A program made the position numbers and the translations under genes. DNA of 64,000 bases from positions 4,940,001 through 5,004,000 of the forward strand of contig CM036760.1 in NCBI GenBank assembly GCA_020796225.1, given 5' to 3'. The stretch is from Arion vulgaris (Eukaryota; Mollusca; Gastropoda; Stylommatophora; Arionidae). Each line of letters starts with the position of its first letter. The stretch's first letter is position 1. Of this stretch, positions 1 to 10,699 are shown piece after piece. Under the pieces are notes generated by a model. The model saw only the letters and a list, made by a program, of their open reading frames with translations. It ran no database searches and had not been told where the DNA came from.

Positions 1-64
1 CGAAGGGTTACGATGTCCAGGGTACCGAGCCGAAGAGCTGAAAATCGCAAGTGCTTCTGGATCG
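1..64 (+). mobile_element. SINE-A, 3' part (cut by window edge)
   Basis: Matches the 3' body of a SINE seen at six other places here (9051, 12221, 29923, 34163, 41774, 58845). The shared ending is 'gtgcttctggatcg' followed by an A-rich tail. The tRNA-like head lies off the left edge of the window. The weak ORF over it is not a gene. Confidence 0.8.
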
Positions 65-124
65 AAAAAATAAATATAATATATATATACATTGGTATAT
101 GTATATATGTTAGTGGTAGTGTTG

Positions 125-668
125 AAGACGATTTGGATGACACTGTTAGTGTTATTTGTGATATTGAGTATGGTAATGTTGATGGTAAAGATCTAAGTAT
201 ATGTTCAAAAATTAAATTGTTATGGTCATGTGTGATTCCTGTGCTAACCTATGGATGTGAAAGTTGGAAATCGACAAACAAAGTTGATAAGAAACTTTGA
301 GAATAAATGTCTCCGAAAATTACTAAAAGTAAAATGGAGTGATTTCGTTTCTAACAACACAGTTTGAGATAGAACACACCAACAACCCGTATCAAATATT
401 ATAAGAAACGAAGGTGGAAATATTTAGGTCATGTTCTGAGATCAGACGAAAAGAGACTAAATCAACAAGTCCTTATGTGGTCTACAGTTGGGAAAAGAAA
501 ACGTGGAAGACCAAAGACCACTCTTCGAAGAACCATCCAACAAGATGGGTAAACTATTGGGATGTAAAACCATACAAGATCTCCAACTGCTAGCAACGAA
601 CCGCATCAAGTGGATCTCTAAAACTTCTGCCCTATGTGCCGCCTTTGGCACGAAAGGAACAAACTAAC
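125..668 (+). mobile_element. LINE-A reverse-transcriptase C-terminal fragment
   Basis: Translation reads through the post-catalytic RT region: 'SCVIPVLTYGCESWKST', then after frame breaks 'RRWKYLGHVLRSDEKRLN' and 'GKRKRGRPKTTLRR', ending 'LCAAFGTKGTN'. This is the usual C-terminus of RTE-type non-LTR retrotransposons. Frame changes near 300 and 550 make it a dead, 5'-truncated copy. Other copies are at 21290, 36457 and 55288. Confidence 0.85.
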
Positions 669-917
669 TGTTGTAGTTCTACCGACGTCAGTGGTGATGA
701 TGTTGGTAGTGATAGTTGTGGATTTTGCTGAGGGTTGCTGCGATATAGGTGGTGATTGTGTTTGTGATGTTAGTAATATTGGTGGGTTCCGGTTTTAGAG
801 TTATGTTGGTGGTTGTAGTAGTGGTGATCTTGGTGGTTTTTGTTGTAGTTGCAGTGACAGGTGTGGTAGTTGTGATGGTGGTAGTCGTGATGATTATTGT
901 GATTGTAATTGAAGTGA
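669..917. repeat. Imperfect GTG/GTT/GAT trinucleotide tract
   Basis: Low-complexity G/T-rich sequence dominated by gtggtgat- and gttgtagt-like triplets. It follows directly on the LINE-A 3' end and stops at SINE-W. No coding signal. Confidence 0.7.
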
Positions 918-1146
918 TTGATTGATAGAATCATCATCCTTGCCCTTCAGTGAGTAACCATGTGTGCTCCGATCTCTTTCTTAAACAGGAGATCTAAGCT
1001 GCAGTGCATGAACTCCGTTGCACCGGCGAGGGTCCACGATGTCATTTTGAAGATGGGGAAAATATGTTTGTAGGAATTTAATTTTTAATCTTTTCTAATC
1101 AATTTTGCTCGGGCAGCGGCTCTCCAGCCTGCTCTTCTCGATTTTA
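918..1146 (-). mobile_element. SINE-W, 3' part
   Basis: On the minus strand it matches the body and tail of the fuller SINE-W copy at 26195. Shared blocks include 'gatctaagctgcagtgcatg' and 'cggcgagggtcc', with the 'attgattgat' tail at its left edge. The tRNA-like head is absent, so the copy is 5' truncated. Confidence 0.75.
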
Positions 1147-1370
1147 AAATGCCAGATCTTAAAGCAATGACTTATGTGGTTGTTGGGATGGTGGCAGCTG
1201 TGATGATGAGTGTGGTGAGCACATTGACATTGGTAAATGTAGTGATATTAGTGTTTGTGGTGGTGATTTTGTTGGTGATGATGTTGATGGTAGTGGTGAT
1301 GGTGATGACGATGGTGAGGATGATCATGAGGATGATGATAATGATAATATCATTAAACTTCAGTTTTAAT
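1147..1370. repeat. GAT/GTG-rich low-complexity tract
   Basis: Mostly gatgatgatg- and gtggtgatg-like triplets. The 91-residue ORF across it is only Val/Met low complexity produced by the repeat, not a recognised protein. Confidence 0.7.
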
Positions 1371-1484
1371 CATTCATTACCTGATGTTGTCAGTCGATTT
1401 GTGAGCTGGCTGAATAATTTATAAGGGTCTGAAAATGAAGAAACGGTTTCAAGGGTTAAATTTAAACGTCCAAGGAGGTTCGAG

Positions 1485-2460
1485 AGAGCGAATGACTGAG
1501 TGAGTGGGTGAGTTAGTGAGAGTTTTAGGTAATTAGTGAATGAGTTAGAGAGTGAGTGAGTTAGAGGGTGAGTGAGTTAGAGAGTGAGTGAGAGAGTGAG
1601 TGAGTTAGAGAGTGAGTGAGTTAGAGAGTGAGTGAGTTAGAGAGTGAATGAGTTAGAGAGTGAGTGAGTTAGAGAGTGAGTGAGTTAGAGAGTGAGTGAG
1701 TTAGAGAGTGAGTGAGTTAGAGAGTGAGTGAGTTAGAGAGTGAGTGAGTTAGAGAGTGAGTGAGTTAGAGAGTGAGTGAGTGAGTGAGTTAGAGATTGAG
1801 TGAGTTAGAGAGTGAGTGAGTGAGTTAGAGAGTGAGTGAGTGAGTGAGTTAGAGAGTGAGGGAGTTAGAGAGTGAGTGAGTTACAGAGTGAGTGAGTTAG
1901 AGAGTGAGTGAGTTAGAGAGTGGGTGAGTTAGAGAGTGAGTTAGAGAGTGAGTGAGTTAGAGAGTGAGTTAGAGATTGAGTGAGTAGTAGAGTGAAGAAA
2001 TGTAAATGGATAAATTAGTAAGTTAGCGAGGGAGAGAGTGAGTGAGTGAGTGAGTGAGTGGGTTGGTGAGTGAGTGAGTGATGGGGAATGAGCAAGTGTG
2101 TGAGCGAGCGAGTGAGCGAGTGGTGTATGAGCGAGTTAGTTGGAGTGAGGGAGGGAGTGACTGAGCGAGTGAGTGAGTGAGCGAGTGTGTGAGCGAGTGA
2201 GTGAGCGAGTGAGTGAGTGAGTGAGTGAGTGAGCGAATGTGTGAGCGAGTGTGTGGGCGAGTGTGTGAGCGAGTTGAGTGAGCGAGGTGAGGAGTGAGCG
2301 AGTGGTGAGTGAGTGGTGAGGAGTGTGTGAGCGAGAGTGTGTGAGCGAGTGTGTGAGCGAGGGGAGTGGGACGAGTCAGTCAATCAGTCAGTTAGTCAGT
2401 CAGTTAGTTAGTGAGTTAGTTAGTGAGTGAGTCAGTGAATGGGTGAGTTAGGCAGTGAGG
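1485..2460. repeat. 16-bp minisatellite (tgagtgagttagagag)
   Basis: Nearly 1 kb built from the 4-mers tgag and ttag/agag. The commonest period is 16 bp between about 1550 and 1980; it then loosens into gtgagcga variants up to about 2380. The Ser/Leu/Thr/His-rich minus-strand ORF at 2015-2383 is a by-product. Confidence 0.95.
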
Positions 2461-2689
2461 GAACGAATGAAGGAACGTGTAAGTGAGGTAATGAATTAGT
2501 GCATTATTTTGTTAGTGAGTGTGTGAGTGGTTGGATGAGTGGAGGAGTGGGTGGGTGGGTGGGTGAATATGAAAGAAAAGAGGGGAAAGAGTAAGAACGA
2601 ATTGCAAGCGCATGAAAGTATGCGGGCCTATATGAGTATCTGCAAGAATGAGTGAGTGAGAGATTTAGTGCGTCAGTGATTTGATGTTT

Positions 2690-2860
2690 TGATTTGTTAA
2701 TTAATTAATTAGTTAGTTAGTCAGTCAGTCAGTCAGTCAGTCGTTGGTCGGTCGGTCAGTCGGTCAGTTAATTAGTTACCGAATAAAAGAATTAGTTAAA
2801 TAGTCAGTCGATCAGTCAGTCAATCAGTTAGTCGATCAGTTAGTTAGTACTTTTTCCTCT
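2690..2860. repeat. Imperfect (CAGT)n / (TTAG)n tract
   Basis: Runs of 'gtcagtcagtcagtcagt' and 'ttagttagttag', with cggt variants. It is related in composition to the preceding array and may be its decayed edge. Confidence 0.8.
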
Positions 2861-2939
2861 CTTCTCTTCCTCTATTGTATCTCAGTGATATTTTGGAATA
2901 GATATGTAACGATCTTCGGTCTTCCTTGTCTAATGTACT

Positions 2940-3115
2940 TTGTAAGTTGCTGCTTCTTCTTCTTCTTTTTTTGTCGTCACATTGCTACCGAATTGTTGCT
3001 CAGTGTCGTGGTTTTCTGGGTTTTTTTGTGTTGCGCTTTTCTGGTGGTTTGTGTGATTGTTATTTTTTATCTTCGACAGGATTCCGCTATGCCTTTTAAC
3101 AATAAGTAGCAATGA
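2940..3115 (-). mobile_element. LINE-D 3' end
   Basis: Reverse complement of the terminal ~170 bp of the LINE-D copy at 24094-24784, including the run encoding 'ITQAT', the 'gtgacgacaa' block and a GAA-type tail (ttcttcttctt here). Strongly 5' truncated. Confidence 0.75.
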
Positions 3116-3299
3116 GTAAGTTGCCACTCATTTCTCTATAGTTGATCTACTTTCTTCTTAGGCATCTTTGATGGATCAGTTAGATTTTATATCGTTTTGT
3201 CGGGCATGTTGCGTATTCATCTCTTAACTGCACGCCACCTTTTTTTAGAACAGTTGTTATAGTTAGTTCATATAGATATATCCTTATACATAATTGTCC

Positions 3300-4110
3300 T
3301 GCCCTCGCAGCCTAGAAGTATCCCCAGCTGTTGTGTCCTCGGGGTGTACCCTCATCACCAATTGGTATGTCCTCGAAGAATAGTCTCATCATCAATTGGT
3401 ATGTCCTCGAAGAATAGTCTCATCATCAATTGGTATGTCCTCGAAGAATAGTCTCATCATCAATTGGTATGTCCTTACAGTGTAGCCTCATTATCAGTTG
3501 TCGTGTTCTTGCACTGTAGCCTCATCCATAACTTTTATATCCTTGCAATGTAGCATCATCCCCAACTTTCATATCCTCACATTGTAGCCTCATCATAAGC
3601 TTTCATGTCCACGCAGTGTAGCCTCATCATAAGCTTTCATGTCCACGCAGTGTAGCCTCATCATAAGCTTTCATGTCCTCGCAGTGTAGACTCATCACAA
3701 ACTGTCATGCCCTTGCAGTGTAACCTCATCATCAACTGTCCTGTCCTCGCAGTATAGATTCACGCAGTGTAGACTCATCAGAAACTGTCATGTCCACGCA
3801 GTGTAGACTCATCAGAAACTGTCATGTCCACGCAGTGTAGACTCATCAGAAACTGTCATGTCCACGCAGCTCATCAGCATGCCTCATTTCCCTCATAAGC
3901 TTTCATGTCCTCGCAGTGTAGCCTCATCCCCAACTTTCATGTCCTCGCAGTGTAGCCTCATCCCCAACTTTCAATGTTCCTCGTTCCCCAAGCTTTTAGC
4001 CTCATCCCCAACTTTCATGTCCACGCAGTGTAGACTCTTTCATACAAACTGTCCTGTCCTCGCAGTGTAGATTCACACAGTGTAGACTCATCCCCAACGT
4101 TCATGTCCTT
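3300..4110. repeat. 34-bp minisatellite, two sub-types
   Basis: First part (about 3345-3480) repeats 'attggtatgtcctcgaagaa' plus 14 more bases, four times at exactly 34 bp. The later part repeats 'gcagtgtagcctcatcataa' plus 'gctttcatgtccac', with more divergence. Both share the core 'cctcgcagtgtagnctcatc'. No coding role is seen. Confidence 0.9.
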
Positions 4111-4402
4111 ATAATTCAAGGATAACACCAACAGAATATCTTACGCTACCACACTTGTCAGGTGCGAGGTCCTATGTACACAGCAGTACTTTCGCCAACA
4201 TCAGCAACCGATGTTCAAACACTGAAATACCTGTACTATTGTAGAATTACACTTATGGTCTGCACTTTTACCTGCGATTCGAACATGAGCGTGTCTGTCT
4301 TCACTTATGGCGGGACTGAGGTGGGATGGAAAAGGATATGCACATTCTTCTGGGTAACCTGTATGAAGATATTGTAGCATTTACTAAATAACTCGCAAGT
4401 AG

Positions 4403-4672
4403 GTAATGTTAAAAATAAATTGCATATCCTTTACAGGACTTTGCGAATCAACCCCAGCTTTTTAATGATGTTTGTGATTTTTCTAGGCATTATTACGTTC
4501 AGTAGTTTGCCATTGCTTTCTGAACGTGTGGGGCCATCGTTCTTTTGTAAAAATCCACGCAAAACAATTTGCAACCAAACTGTCGGCAGCGTGATTCGAA
4601 CTCAGAACGTCTGGGTTAATAGACCGAGCCACTATCGCCTAAGTAACAGACGCCACACATAGTATTGTATAT
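4403..4672 (-). mobile_element. SINE-S, tRNA-headed
   Basis: On the minus strand the head reads like a tRNA: box A-like 'taggcgatagtggctcgg' and box B-like 'gagttcgaatcac'. The body contains 'aaagcaatggcaaactactg', shared with the copy at 39445. It sits inside a decayed repeat. Confidence 0.75.
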
Positions 4673-4861
4673 CCTTGTAATACCACATACAGGTAATGTA
4701 GTATCTACTAAATAGCTTGCAAGTAGGTGATGTAGCATTTACTAAGTAACTAGTAGGTAGCTATTTCGTAGTAATTACGAAATAACATACGGTCGGATAT
4801 TGTAGTATTTACTAACAACGCAAATTAGGTAATGTAGCATTTACTAACTTCCAGACAGCTA

Positions 4862-4965
4862 TTGTTGTACTAAAAGCGGTGAGCGAAAATCTACAAATCT
4901 GATATGATCAGATCTGGAAAACCAAGGAGACTGCGGTGATACGGTATGACAGTGTTTACTAATTA
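4862..4965 (+). repeat. Element T, dispersed ~110-bp repeat
   Basis: Contains 'caaatctgatatgatcagat' and 'ctgcggtgatac'. Related copies are at 22040 (-), 33905 (-), 58612 (+) and 60095 (+). It has no coding capacity; class unknown. Confidence 0.6.
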
Positions 4966-5049
4966 ACCTGTAAATACGTATTGTAGTATTCACTAAGCAA
5001 ACTTTAAGTAAATATTGTCAGAATTGGTAATAACAATATTGTTCAATCA

Positions 5050-5225
5050 GTTAACCCTTTAGCTCGTAAGGACGTATATAGACGTTTTTCCAGTTCCATA
5101 CTAAAGACTTGTTAACACGTTATACATTTCTACTGTCATTGCTATAGGCGTACATTCACGTTTGTGATCTAGAAACAAAGAGTAGCTATTTTTAGATCCG
5201 TCTTTGGAAAGTAAGTAGCAGAGAA
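5050..5225. mobile_element. Candidate piggyBac-like MITE fragment
   Basis: Starts 'ttaaccctttagctcg', which resembles piggyBac-type termini at a TTAA target. Its body is the reverse complement of 61350-61480, for example 'gtacattcacgtttgtga' and 'ctagaaacaaagagta'. The second terminus was not found, so the class is tentative. Confidence 0.4.
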
Positions 5226-5289
5226 TCTAAGGGAGCAGAATGTGAACAAATAGATAATGAAATCACCTACTTTTTTTTTTTTAAAGCGG

Positions 5290-5545
5290 ACTAGCTATAT
5301 AGGACATAACACACTGAACAAACACCTACACAGGTTACGATTGTCCCCATCTCCGTGTGTCCCTGTGGCACAGCTTAGCAAACCACAGAACATGTCCTGC
5401 AAGACTGTCCCCTGTATGTCCTCCCTAGAAACGAATGCTGGCCCTACAACACAACACTACATTCAAAACTACATGGCACCAGAGATGAGCTCAGACAACA
5501 GTCGACTTCATCATAAGAAGCATCTAACGTATAATCAACAATAGC
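5290..5545 (+). mobile_element. LINE RNase H C-terminal fragment
   Basis: One frame reads 'TLNKHLHRLRLSPSP', and the next reads 'CPCGTA', a stop, then 'QTTEHVLQDCPLY' and 'HGTRDELRQQSTSS'. The Cys-x-Cys ... His ... Cys pattern is the tail of jockey/CR1-like LINEs downstream of RNase H. At least one frameshift and one stop; dead copy. Confidence 0.75.
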
Positions 5546-5621
5546 GATCGCAAAGAAGGAGAAAAGTTGAAATCTTCACTATCTCTAGATTGGCTAAATG
5601 CAGTTAATTGTTGTAATAATT

Positions 5622-5875
5622 CTTCTTCTTAATCACCTTGCCCTAGGAAGCATAGGTCAAGGCCTTTCAATCCCGTCTATCAAAGGCCATCCTTTCCAGA
5701 TTTCTCCACTCTCTCCCCATTTTCTTGCATTCCGTCTCTAACTCCTGTCTCCAGGTGTTCCTGGGTCTTCCACTACCTCTATTGCCCTGGGGGTTCCATC
5801 GAAGAGCATGTCGTGTGATGTTGTTATGGGGTTTCCTCAGTGTGTGTCCTATCCATCGCCAAATAATAATACACT
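5622..5875 (-). mobile_element. LINE-I RT C-terminal fragment
   Basis: The minus strand gives one open stretch: 'WRWIGHTLRKPHNNITRHAL', 'RWNPQGNRGSGRPRNTWRQE', 'LETECKKMGREWRNLERMAF', ending near 'KALTYAS' and a GAA tail. This is the classic RTE C-terminus. A TGA stands where TGG (Trp) is expected after 'DRRD'. Only copy of this family in the window. Confidence 0.85.
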
Positions 5876-5944
5876 TTAATTATTTTTGTTCTTCTCTTTG
5901 CTCGGTTTCCAGCATCCAGTGACGACTACAACATAAAAATCAAT

Positions 5945-6204
5945 ATACAGTGTGTTCAAGATAATTACAGCCCCATTGACAATTCGAAAGTTGCCATTTA
6001 AAAATTGAGTTGTGTTTATTTACTATTTAAACCGTTCTGACTAGCTCGTCCTACGTCACATTTGTTCATCGCCCCTTCCCGCACTACAATTACACACCGT
6101 CCCACAACCTTGACCTATACTACGTCATAACTGAACCTTCTCATTTCCATAATAATGACAGATTAGCTCCATTCACGGGCCGCTTTTAAGTTGAACACCC
6201 TGTA
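5945..6204. mobile_element. MITE-M, TA-type (copy 1)
   Basis: Terminal inverted repeats: 'acagtgtgttcaagataatt' at the left and the complement of 'acagggtgttcaacttaaaa' at the right. The internal sequence matches the copy at 10700 in opposite orientation. Flanking TA fits a Tc1/mariner-type non-autonomous element. Non-coding. Confidence 0.8.
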
Positions 6205-6603
6205 GAAAACATCGAAGTAAGGACATTCGCTAGAGAGTATAGCACTACCAATATACCCATCGCACGGCAAGCATCAATTACAACAAATTCAATACTTTAC
6301 ATTTCATGGGGAGCTTTTGTCCAGACATGAACAAATAACTTATGAATCAAACAAAGATACAATTTAAGAAATAAAATCATAGGACAAAATGCATCAATGC
6401 CGCCATAAACATTAACAGAGCATTGTACAATAATATCCATCTTCAGACATTATAAATAATCGATGCATTGAAAGACACGATGTACCAAGAACAGCACACA
6501 TAAGCTCGTTCTAGTAATCTCGAGTTATCATGAACATGTTATGTAAAACAGAATTAGAGAAAGGAGAAAACGTTTCCAGTTTTCAATGATAATTCGTATT
6601 CTT
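6205..6603. other. No recognised feature
   Basis: AT-rich unique-looking sequence with no matching copy elsewhere in the window and no coherent long frame. Confidence 0.6.
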
Positions 6604-6872
6604 CTTCTTCTTCTTCTTCAAACGCTGCATATCGACCACTTGTTAATCACTCGGTGTGATTTGTATGTGATTTGAGTCTAAGGGCGATTGTACATTGTGC
6701 CAGTTATGCGCCTACAAGTAGGCCAGTACGTCCGATTTCTGCGATGCTTTTTATTTGCTAGGGTAGCTTTCCTAGCCCCCTACATCAGTTTCCTCTTACG
6801 ACATGCCTTGAGGGTCACAGTGGTACTATTCTTTGCTTCCTTAGCGTGCCTCGGTATAACCCGGGCGGGATG
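6604..6872 (-). mobile_element. Element Xb, GAA-tailed
   Basis: Reverse-complement orientation: its GAA tail is the ttcttcttctt run at 6604. Shares blocks such as 'gtgccagttatgcgcctaca' and 'cctcttacgacatgcc' with copies at 38222 and 50868. Related to the X family at 15298 by the 'cttacgacatg' block. Short frames inside it are not genes. Confidence 0.75.
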
Positions 6873-6999
6873 ATAATTGCTAACAAAGAGTACAGAAAAA
6901 CACGTTCTGAGAACCTCACGGTCAAGTATTTAGTATGTTTAGCAATCCAGTCATAAACATATGTTGGAGAAAACTGTGCAGCTATTGGTTTGATCTTAT

Positions 7000-7255
7000 T
7001 GATGTCTCAATGGTAAAGTGGTTAAGTTGTTTGCTTGTCGTACTGAAGGTTGTTGGTTTGAATCCGGGACGAGATACATGTGAAATTTTTTTAAAAAGAG
7101 ATCCTAGGATTGTTGCTGGAGCTACGGTGTTCGTGCTTTGTGCAATGATTTCAGCAGATGGCGCGCCATTTCTGCCAACAGGGGCGGAGACATATGAGGA
7201 AAACCCGGTGCAGTGAAATCAGTCCTTCGTATTGGGATCCTTTAGACTCTGACAC
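7000..7255 (+). mobile_element. SINE-V, tRNA-headed
   Basis: Box A-like 'tggtaaagtggtta' and box B-like 'ggtttgaatcc' lie about 50 bp apart. They are followed by a body shared with 22600, 27606, 30885 and 59728 ('gctggagctacggtgttcgt', 'cgtgctttgtgcaat'). Not a functional tRNA, because the acceptor stem cannot be closed. Confidence 0.8.
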
Positions 7256-7934
7256 CAAGGTGAAAGACAGAGAATGCTGGAGATTCATTGCAGCCAACCT
7301 TCGATGTGGAGACGACACCTGATGATGATGAGACTCTAACTGATGTGAGATTGGTTGCAGTTTTAGATACGTTCATATATGTATGTCGAACTACCTCACC
7401 AATCATCTGTAAAGTAGAAAGTGCTATTTGGCGTAGATCCAAGCCAACATATACAGTATTAAAAGATCATTAAAAAGTGTCTATCATACGATACAGAAGG
7501 AACGCCGCACTCAGACAGAAAGGCTGCAGTACAGAGGTCTCTTTGGCGTAGATAGGAACCAAAATATACGGCAAAACGGATTATTAAAACTAACTTGTAC
7601 GAATGAAGGGAAAGTGTTGGGGACTGACTGTCACCGAGATAGACTCAAAACACTTCCCGTAGGAGAAAACCGATAGCCCTGACCTACACCATGTATGGTA
7701 CAGTACAAAAAGTGGGGGCTTAATTTTAACAGGGGTTCAACGTCAGTCGTTCTTGTCAAAGATCAATTTAATATCACAATAAGAATGATAAAATTGGCCG
7801 CGAAGAGCGAACGTTGAGAAGAAGAAGAAGAAGAAGATATATTTATATTGGCTCTAGTGAAAAATTAAATTGTAATTTCTGTCGGTGTGTACTATTTTTA
7901 TATTTGCACATTTAAAAAAAAAATTGTATACTCA
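7256..7934. other. Mostly unrecognised; short X-element tail at 7780-7837
   Basis: Only the segment 'aattggccgcgaagagcgaa' followed by a GAA run matches the X-element 3' end ('aattggtcgtaaagaacgaa'). The rest shows no copy in the window and no plausible gene. Confidence 0.55.
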
Positions 7935-8432
7935 TAATCATCATCAGGGGCCGTGCCGGCTGGCGTAAGCGATCATGGATCTCCACAAATCGGTGTCGTT
8001 GGTGTTTGCTATCAACTCAGATGTTGACGCTCTACCGTGCCATGACGTCAGGCTATCCACAAATTTTCTCTCTCTGTCTATCCCTGTCTCGTCTACCCTC
8101 GATTTTACCGGTTGTCACAATGTGCTCTAAACCTCCCTTCCTCATCACATGTCCGAAAAATGATGGCTATCTCTTTCTTATATTGATGATAAGCTTTCTC
8201 TGTGTCTTGATCTCATTCAGCACCTCAACATTAGTCGTTTTAGCAGTCCATGGGATTCTCATCATTCTTCTGTAAAACCACATTTCTGTGGCCCTCAGAG
8301 ATTTTTCGATCTGTGTGTTCATTGTCCATGACTCGCGTCCGTATGTCACTATTGGTTCTATGTAGCACTGAATAGTTCGCATTCTGATCGGGATTGACAA
8401 GAACTTGTTGCAGATAATGTTTCTCATAATTT
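7935..8432 (-). mobile_element. LINE-C RT C-terminal fragment
   Basis: The minus strand encodes 'IQCYIEPIVTYGRESWTMN', 'FYRRMMRIPWTAKTTNVEVL' and 'NEIKTQRKLIINIRKRQ', a standard RT C-terminus. The tail at the low-coordinate end is catcatcagg-like (GATGAT in sense). Copies at 34500, 36908, 47483 and 61490. Frame broken; dead. Confidence 0.85.
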
Positions 8433-8763
8433 TTTTGTATACTATGTTACTTTAATTTAAATCTTTGATTGTAAATATATTCCTAACAGTACCTTGCATT
8501 CTGGGACATACTCCACCAACATCAATACTTGGACTCTTCCAGTGGGGATGTGAACGCTGTGCCACAACTGTTCCATCTTGACTTAGAGGGGATGTATCAT
8601 GCCACCCTGTGAAAATAAAAAATGCCCACAATAATCTTATCACATGTGTTTGTGCAAACACTGTTCTATCAAACCTTACCAGATTATTCTGTGTCTAGCA
8701 AAACTTTGCGTTTGTGGAAAACACTCCTCAGTAAAGCTATTGTTTAAATAGCTCGCTGATCGT
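8433..8763. other. No recognised feature
   Basis: AT-rich; the small minus-strand frame at 8452-8661 has no motif that I recognise. Confidence 0.55.
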
Positions 8764-8945
8764 GTTTCTAAAAGCGCTCGTAATGCTGGTCTAAGCAATG
8801 GGCGCCGTAAGAAATAAGGGTAATGGGTTCGAGTCCTGTGTTTGGTAATTCGTTTTGGAAGCCCCTAATACTTGTACAAACTGTCTATTTATTTATCATA
8901 TGCATTGCTTTTGTTGCTTCCCATGTGGTTCTTAAAAAACTCCTT
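8764..8945 (+). mobile_element. SINE-U, tRNA-headed
   Basis: Box B-like 'atgggttcgagtcctgtg' follows a weak box A region. The body, with 'tatttatttatcatatgcat' and the terminal 'gtggttcttaaa', matches reverse-strand copies at 17985 and 32445. Confidence 0.7.
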
Positions 8946-9050
8946 ATTATCACCGAAAGTTTTAAAACACAAACTTCGTGTATATGTTATTAAATGTGCA
9001 GGTAAATATTCAATTGTAAAGTAAAGAACCCGATATTGAGGACCGATGGA

Positions 9051-9259
9051 TTTTTTTTTTTTTTCTGATCAAGAAGCACTTGAGCTGAAAGCTCTTCGGC
9101 TCGGTGTCATGGACATCGTAACCCTTCGGTTCGGTGCCACGAACACCGTAAATCTAGGGAACCTGTAGCTTTTCTGCCAGTCCGCGGAGTTGAACCCGCA
9201 CATACAGAGGACTTGTCACCCGTAGTCCAACGCGCTACGAACACGCTGGGCACGGGAGC
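9051..9259 (-). mobile_element. SINE-A with target-site duplication
   Basis: Minus-strand copy: T-run (A tail) at the left, tRNA-like head at the right (box B 'gggttcaactccgcgg'; box A region 'cgtagcgcgttggac'). Flanked by an imperfect 9-bp duplication, aggaccgat (9039) and aggactgat (9260). Confidence 0.85.
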
Positions 9260-9268
9260 AGGACTGAT

Positions 9269-9485
9269 TGATAGGACCATGATCATTGCACTTCGGTGAG
9301 TAACCTTCGGTGAGATCTGTCTTACGCAATAAGATTTCAGCTGCAGTGCACGAACTCCGTAGCATCGGCGAGGATCCCAGCTGTAATTTTGAGGATAGTG
9401 AACATCTTTTTGTCGGAATTTTTATTTTTAATCTTTTCTAATGAATTTTGCCCATGTAGCGGCTTTGCATCGTGCTCTTCATACC
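9269..9485 (-). mobile_element. SINE-W, 3' part
   Basis: Same arrangement as 918-1146: tail at the left, 'gatttcagctgcagtgcacg' and 'gcatcggcgaggatccc' inside. Directly abuts SINE-A. Confidence 0.75.
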
Positions 9486-9654
9486 AAGGTCTACTGTCTA
9501 TTGTACTGTGTTTCAGGAGATGATGGAATCATTGTTCCTCTGCTTGCATAGGTGAAGCTTAATTGGTTCTAGTGCCAGAAGAGTAGCTCTAGTTGTGTTA
9601 TATACGTGCATATTTAGTGTGGTCTTGATATTGTCTATCTATATTTTTCTTCTT
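9486..9654. other. Short unrecognised spacer
   Basis: No internal match found. Confidence 0.5.
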
Positions 9655-10160
9655 CTTCTGCGTTCTCACTAAATTGGGATTTCGGATTCTCTAATAAAGA
9701 CAGCCGTCTGCCTCAGATTATCAGCCACGCCATACAGTTTGTTTTGGACGCTAGTGTAAGTGGGCCACCTCTTTCTTCTCGTCTGCATACTGGGGGCAGT
9801 TCTGTAGGATATAATTCCTATGATTTCTGCTTCCCGTTTGTGCCGACCTCTGCCCGCAGTAAGTATTGCCATCCGCGTGGTGGTAGGTCTGATATTCTTA
9901 CTGCGTGGCTATATCTCTGAGGCAGATTGGCGACCGTAGAATCCATTATCCCATTCCTCATTGTGAAGGATCGTTGCATCATGTTATGCGCCTTACGACT
10001 TGGTGCATCCGTTTTCTGCAAGCATTTGTTTCGGGCTAGCATTCCCTAGCGGACACGTGCATCCGATTTCAGCCAAACCTCCTTAATCGCCTCTTACGAC
10101 ATGCAGGGCAGGTAACAGTGGTTCTATTCTTTACACCCCAAATTTGGGCACCGGTAACCA
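9655..10160 (-). mobile_element. Element X-long
   Basis: About 505 bp, reverse-complement match over its length to 24932-25456. Starts with the ttcttcttctt tail and ends with the X head ('ccccaaatttgggcaccgg'). Inserted in, or immediately beside, a LINE-D tail. The small frames inside are not conserved between the copies. Confidence 0.8.
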
Positions 10161-10330
10161 CTTGGCCGGTTTATCCATCTTCTTTTTGGTCTTCCCTTGG
10201 CTCTAGTACCTGATCTCTTTTTATTGTATGCTGTTATTTGTGGTTGGTTATATTCCACTCTCATTAAATGTCCAAGCCACTGCATTTGTTGTCTTTCAAT
10301 GTATTCGGTGCATGAAGATAACATATTGGC
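10161..10330 (-). mobile_element. LINE-D RT C-terminal fragment
   Basis: The minus strand reads 'CTEYIERQQMQWLGHLMR' and 'SGTRAKGRPKRRWI'. It corresponds to 'YIDKQRMNWFGHL' and 'GKKARGRPRKRWL' in the better copy at 24094. X-long interrupts it right after the RRW motif. Confidence 0.8.
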
Positions 10331-10699
10331 TCATATATTGATTGACTCGCCAAAACTACGTTGTACGCTTTTCACGTGAAGTTCAAGTTTCCATTTGCTA
10401 CATTTCATTTGTGAAGTATTACATAGATATGGCCTTACATGTACATGATATTTATTCCGAGATACCTGATTTCAATGTATGTGATAACAAGTTCCTAGTC
10501 CTATCAGAGATATACAATAAGACGTCGTCACGTGTTTAAGCATGTTAAAAGAAATCTGGAGTTGAAATTCGATAAGAGAATGCTGCAAAGTTGCAGACCG
10601 GGCACAAGTTTTTTTTGTAAAAGATTGAAATAAAACTTCTGTAAAATTTTCATAATGTTCAAAATTACATAATAAACTCTAGTCGGTGCTACGGAGTCA
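10331..10699. other. No recognised feature
   Basis: AT-rich, with short frames only; no copy found in the window. Confidence 0.5.

Larger units (their letters stand above)
4370..5020. repeat. Decayed ~45-bp repeat, interrupted
   Basis: The motif 'gtagcatttactaa' followed by 'taactngcaagtaggtaat' recurs at about 4373, 4697, 4729, 4801, 4837 and 4984. A SINE-S and an element-T copy are embedded in it. A short hairpin (tatttcgta / ttacgaaata) lies at about 4768-4790. Confidence 0.65.

Noticed and set aside
2015..2383. 122-residue minus-strand Ser/Thr/His/Leu ORF
   Set aside because: Produced by the 16-bp minisatellite.
1485..2460. Telomere-like repeat because of recurrent TTAG
   Set aside because: The unit is a 16-bp tgag/ttag/agag mix, not TTAGG or TTAGGG, and it is internal.
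4600..4672. tRNA gene on the minus strand
   Set aside because: Box A and B are present but continue into a SINE-S body shared with 39445; no acceptor stem.
7005..7075. tRNA gene (A and B boxes at correct spacing)
   Set aside because: No closed acceptor or anticodon stems, and the same head with the same body recurs at 27606 and 30885, so it is a SINE head.
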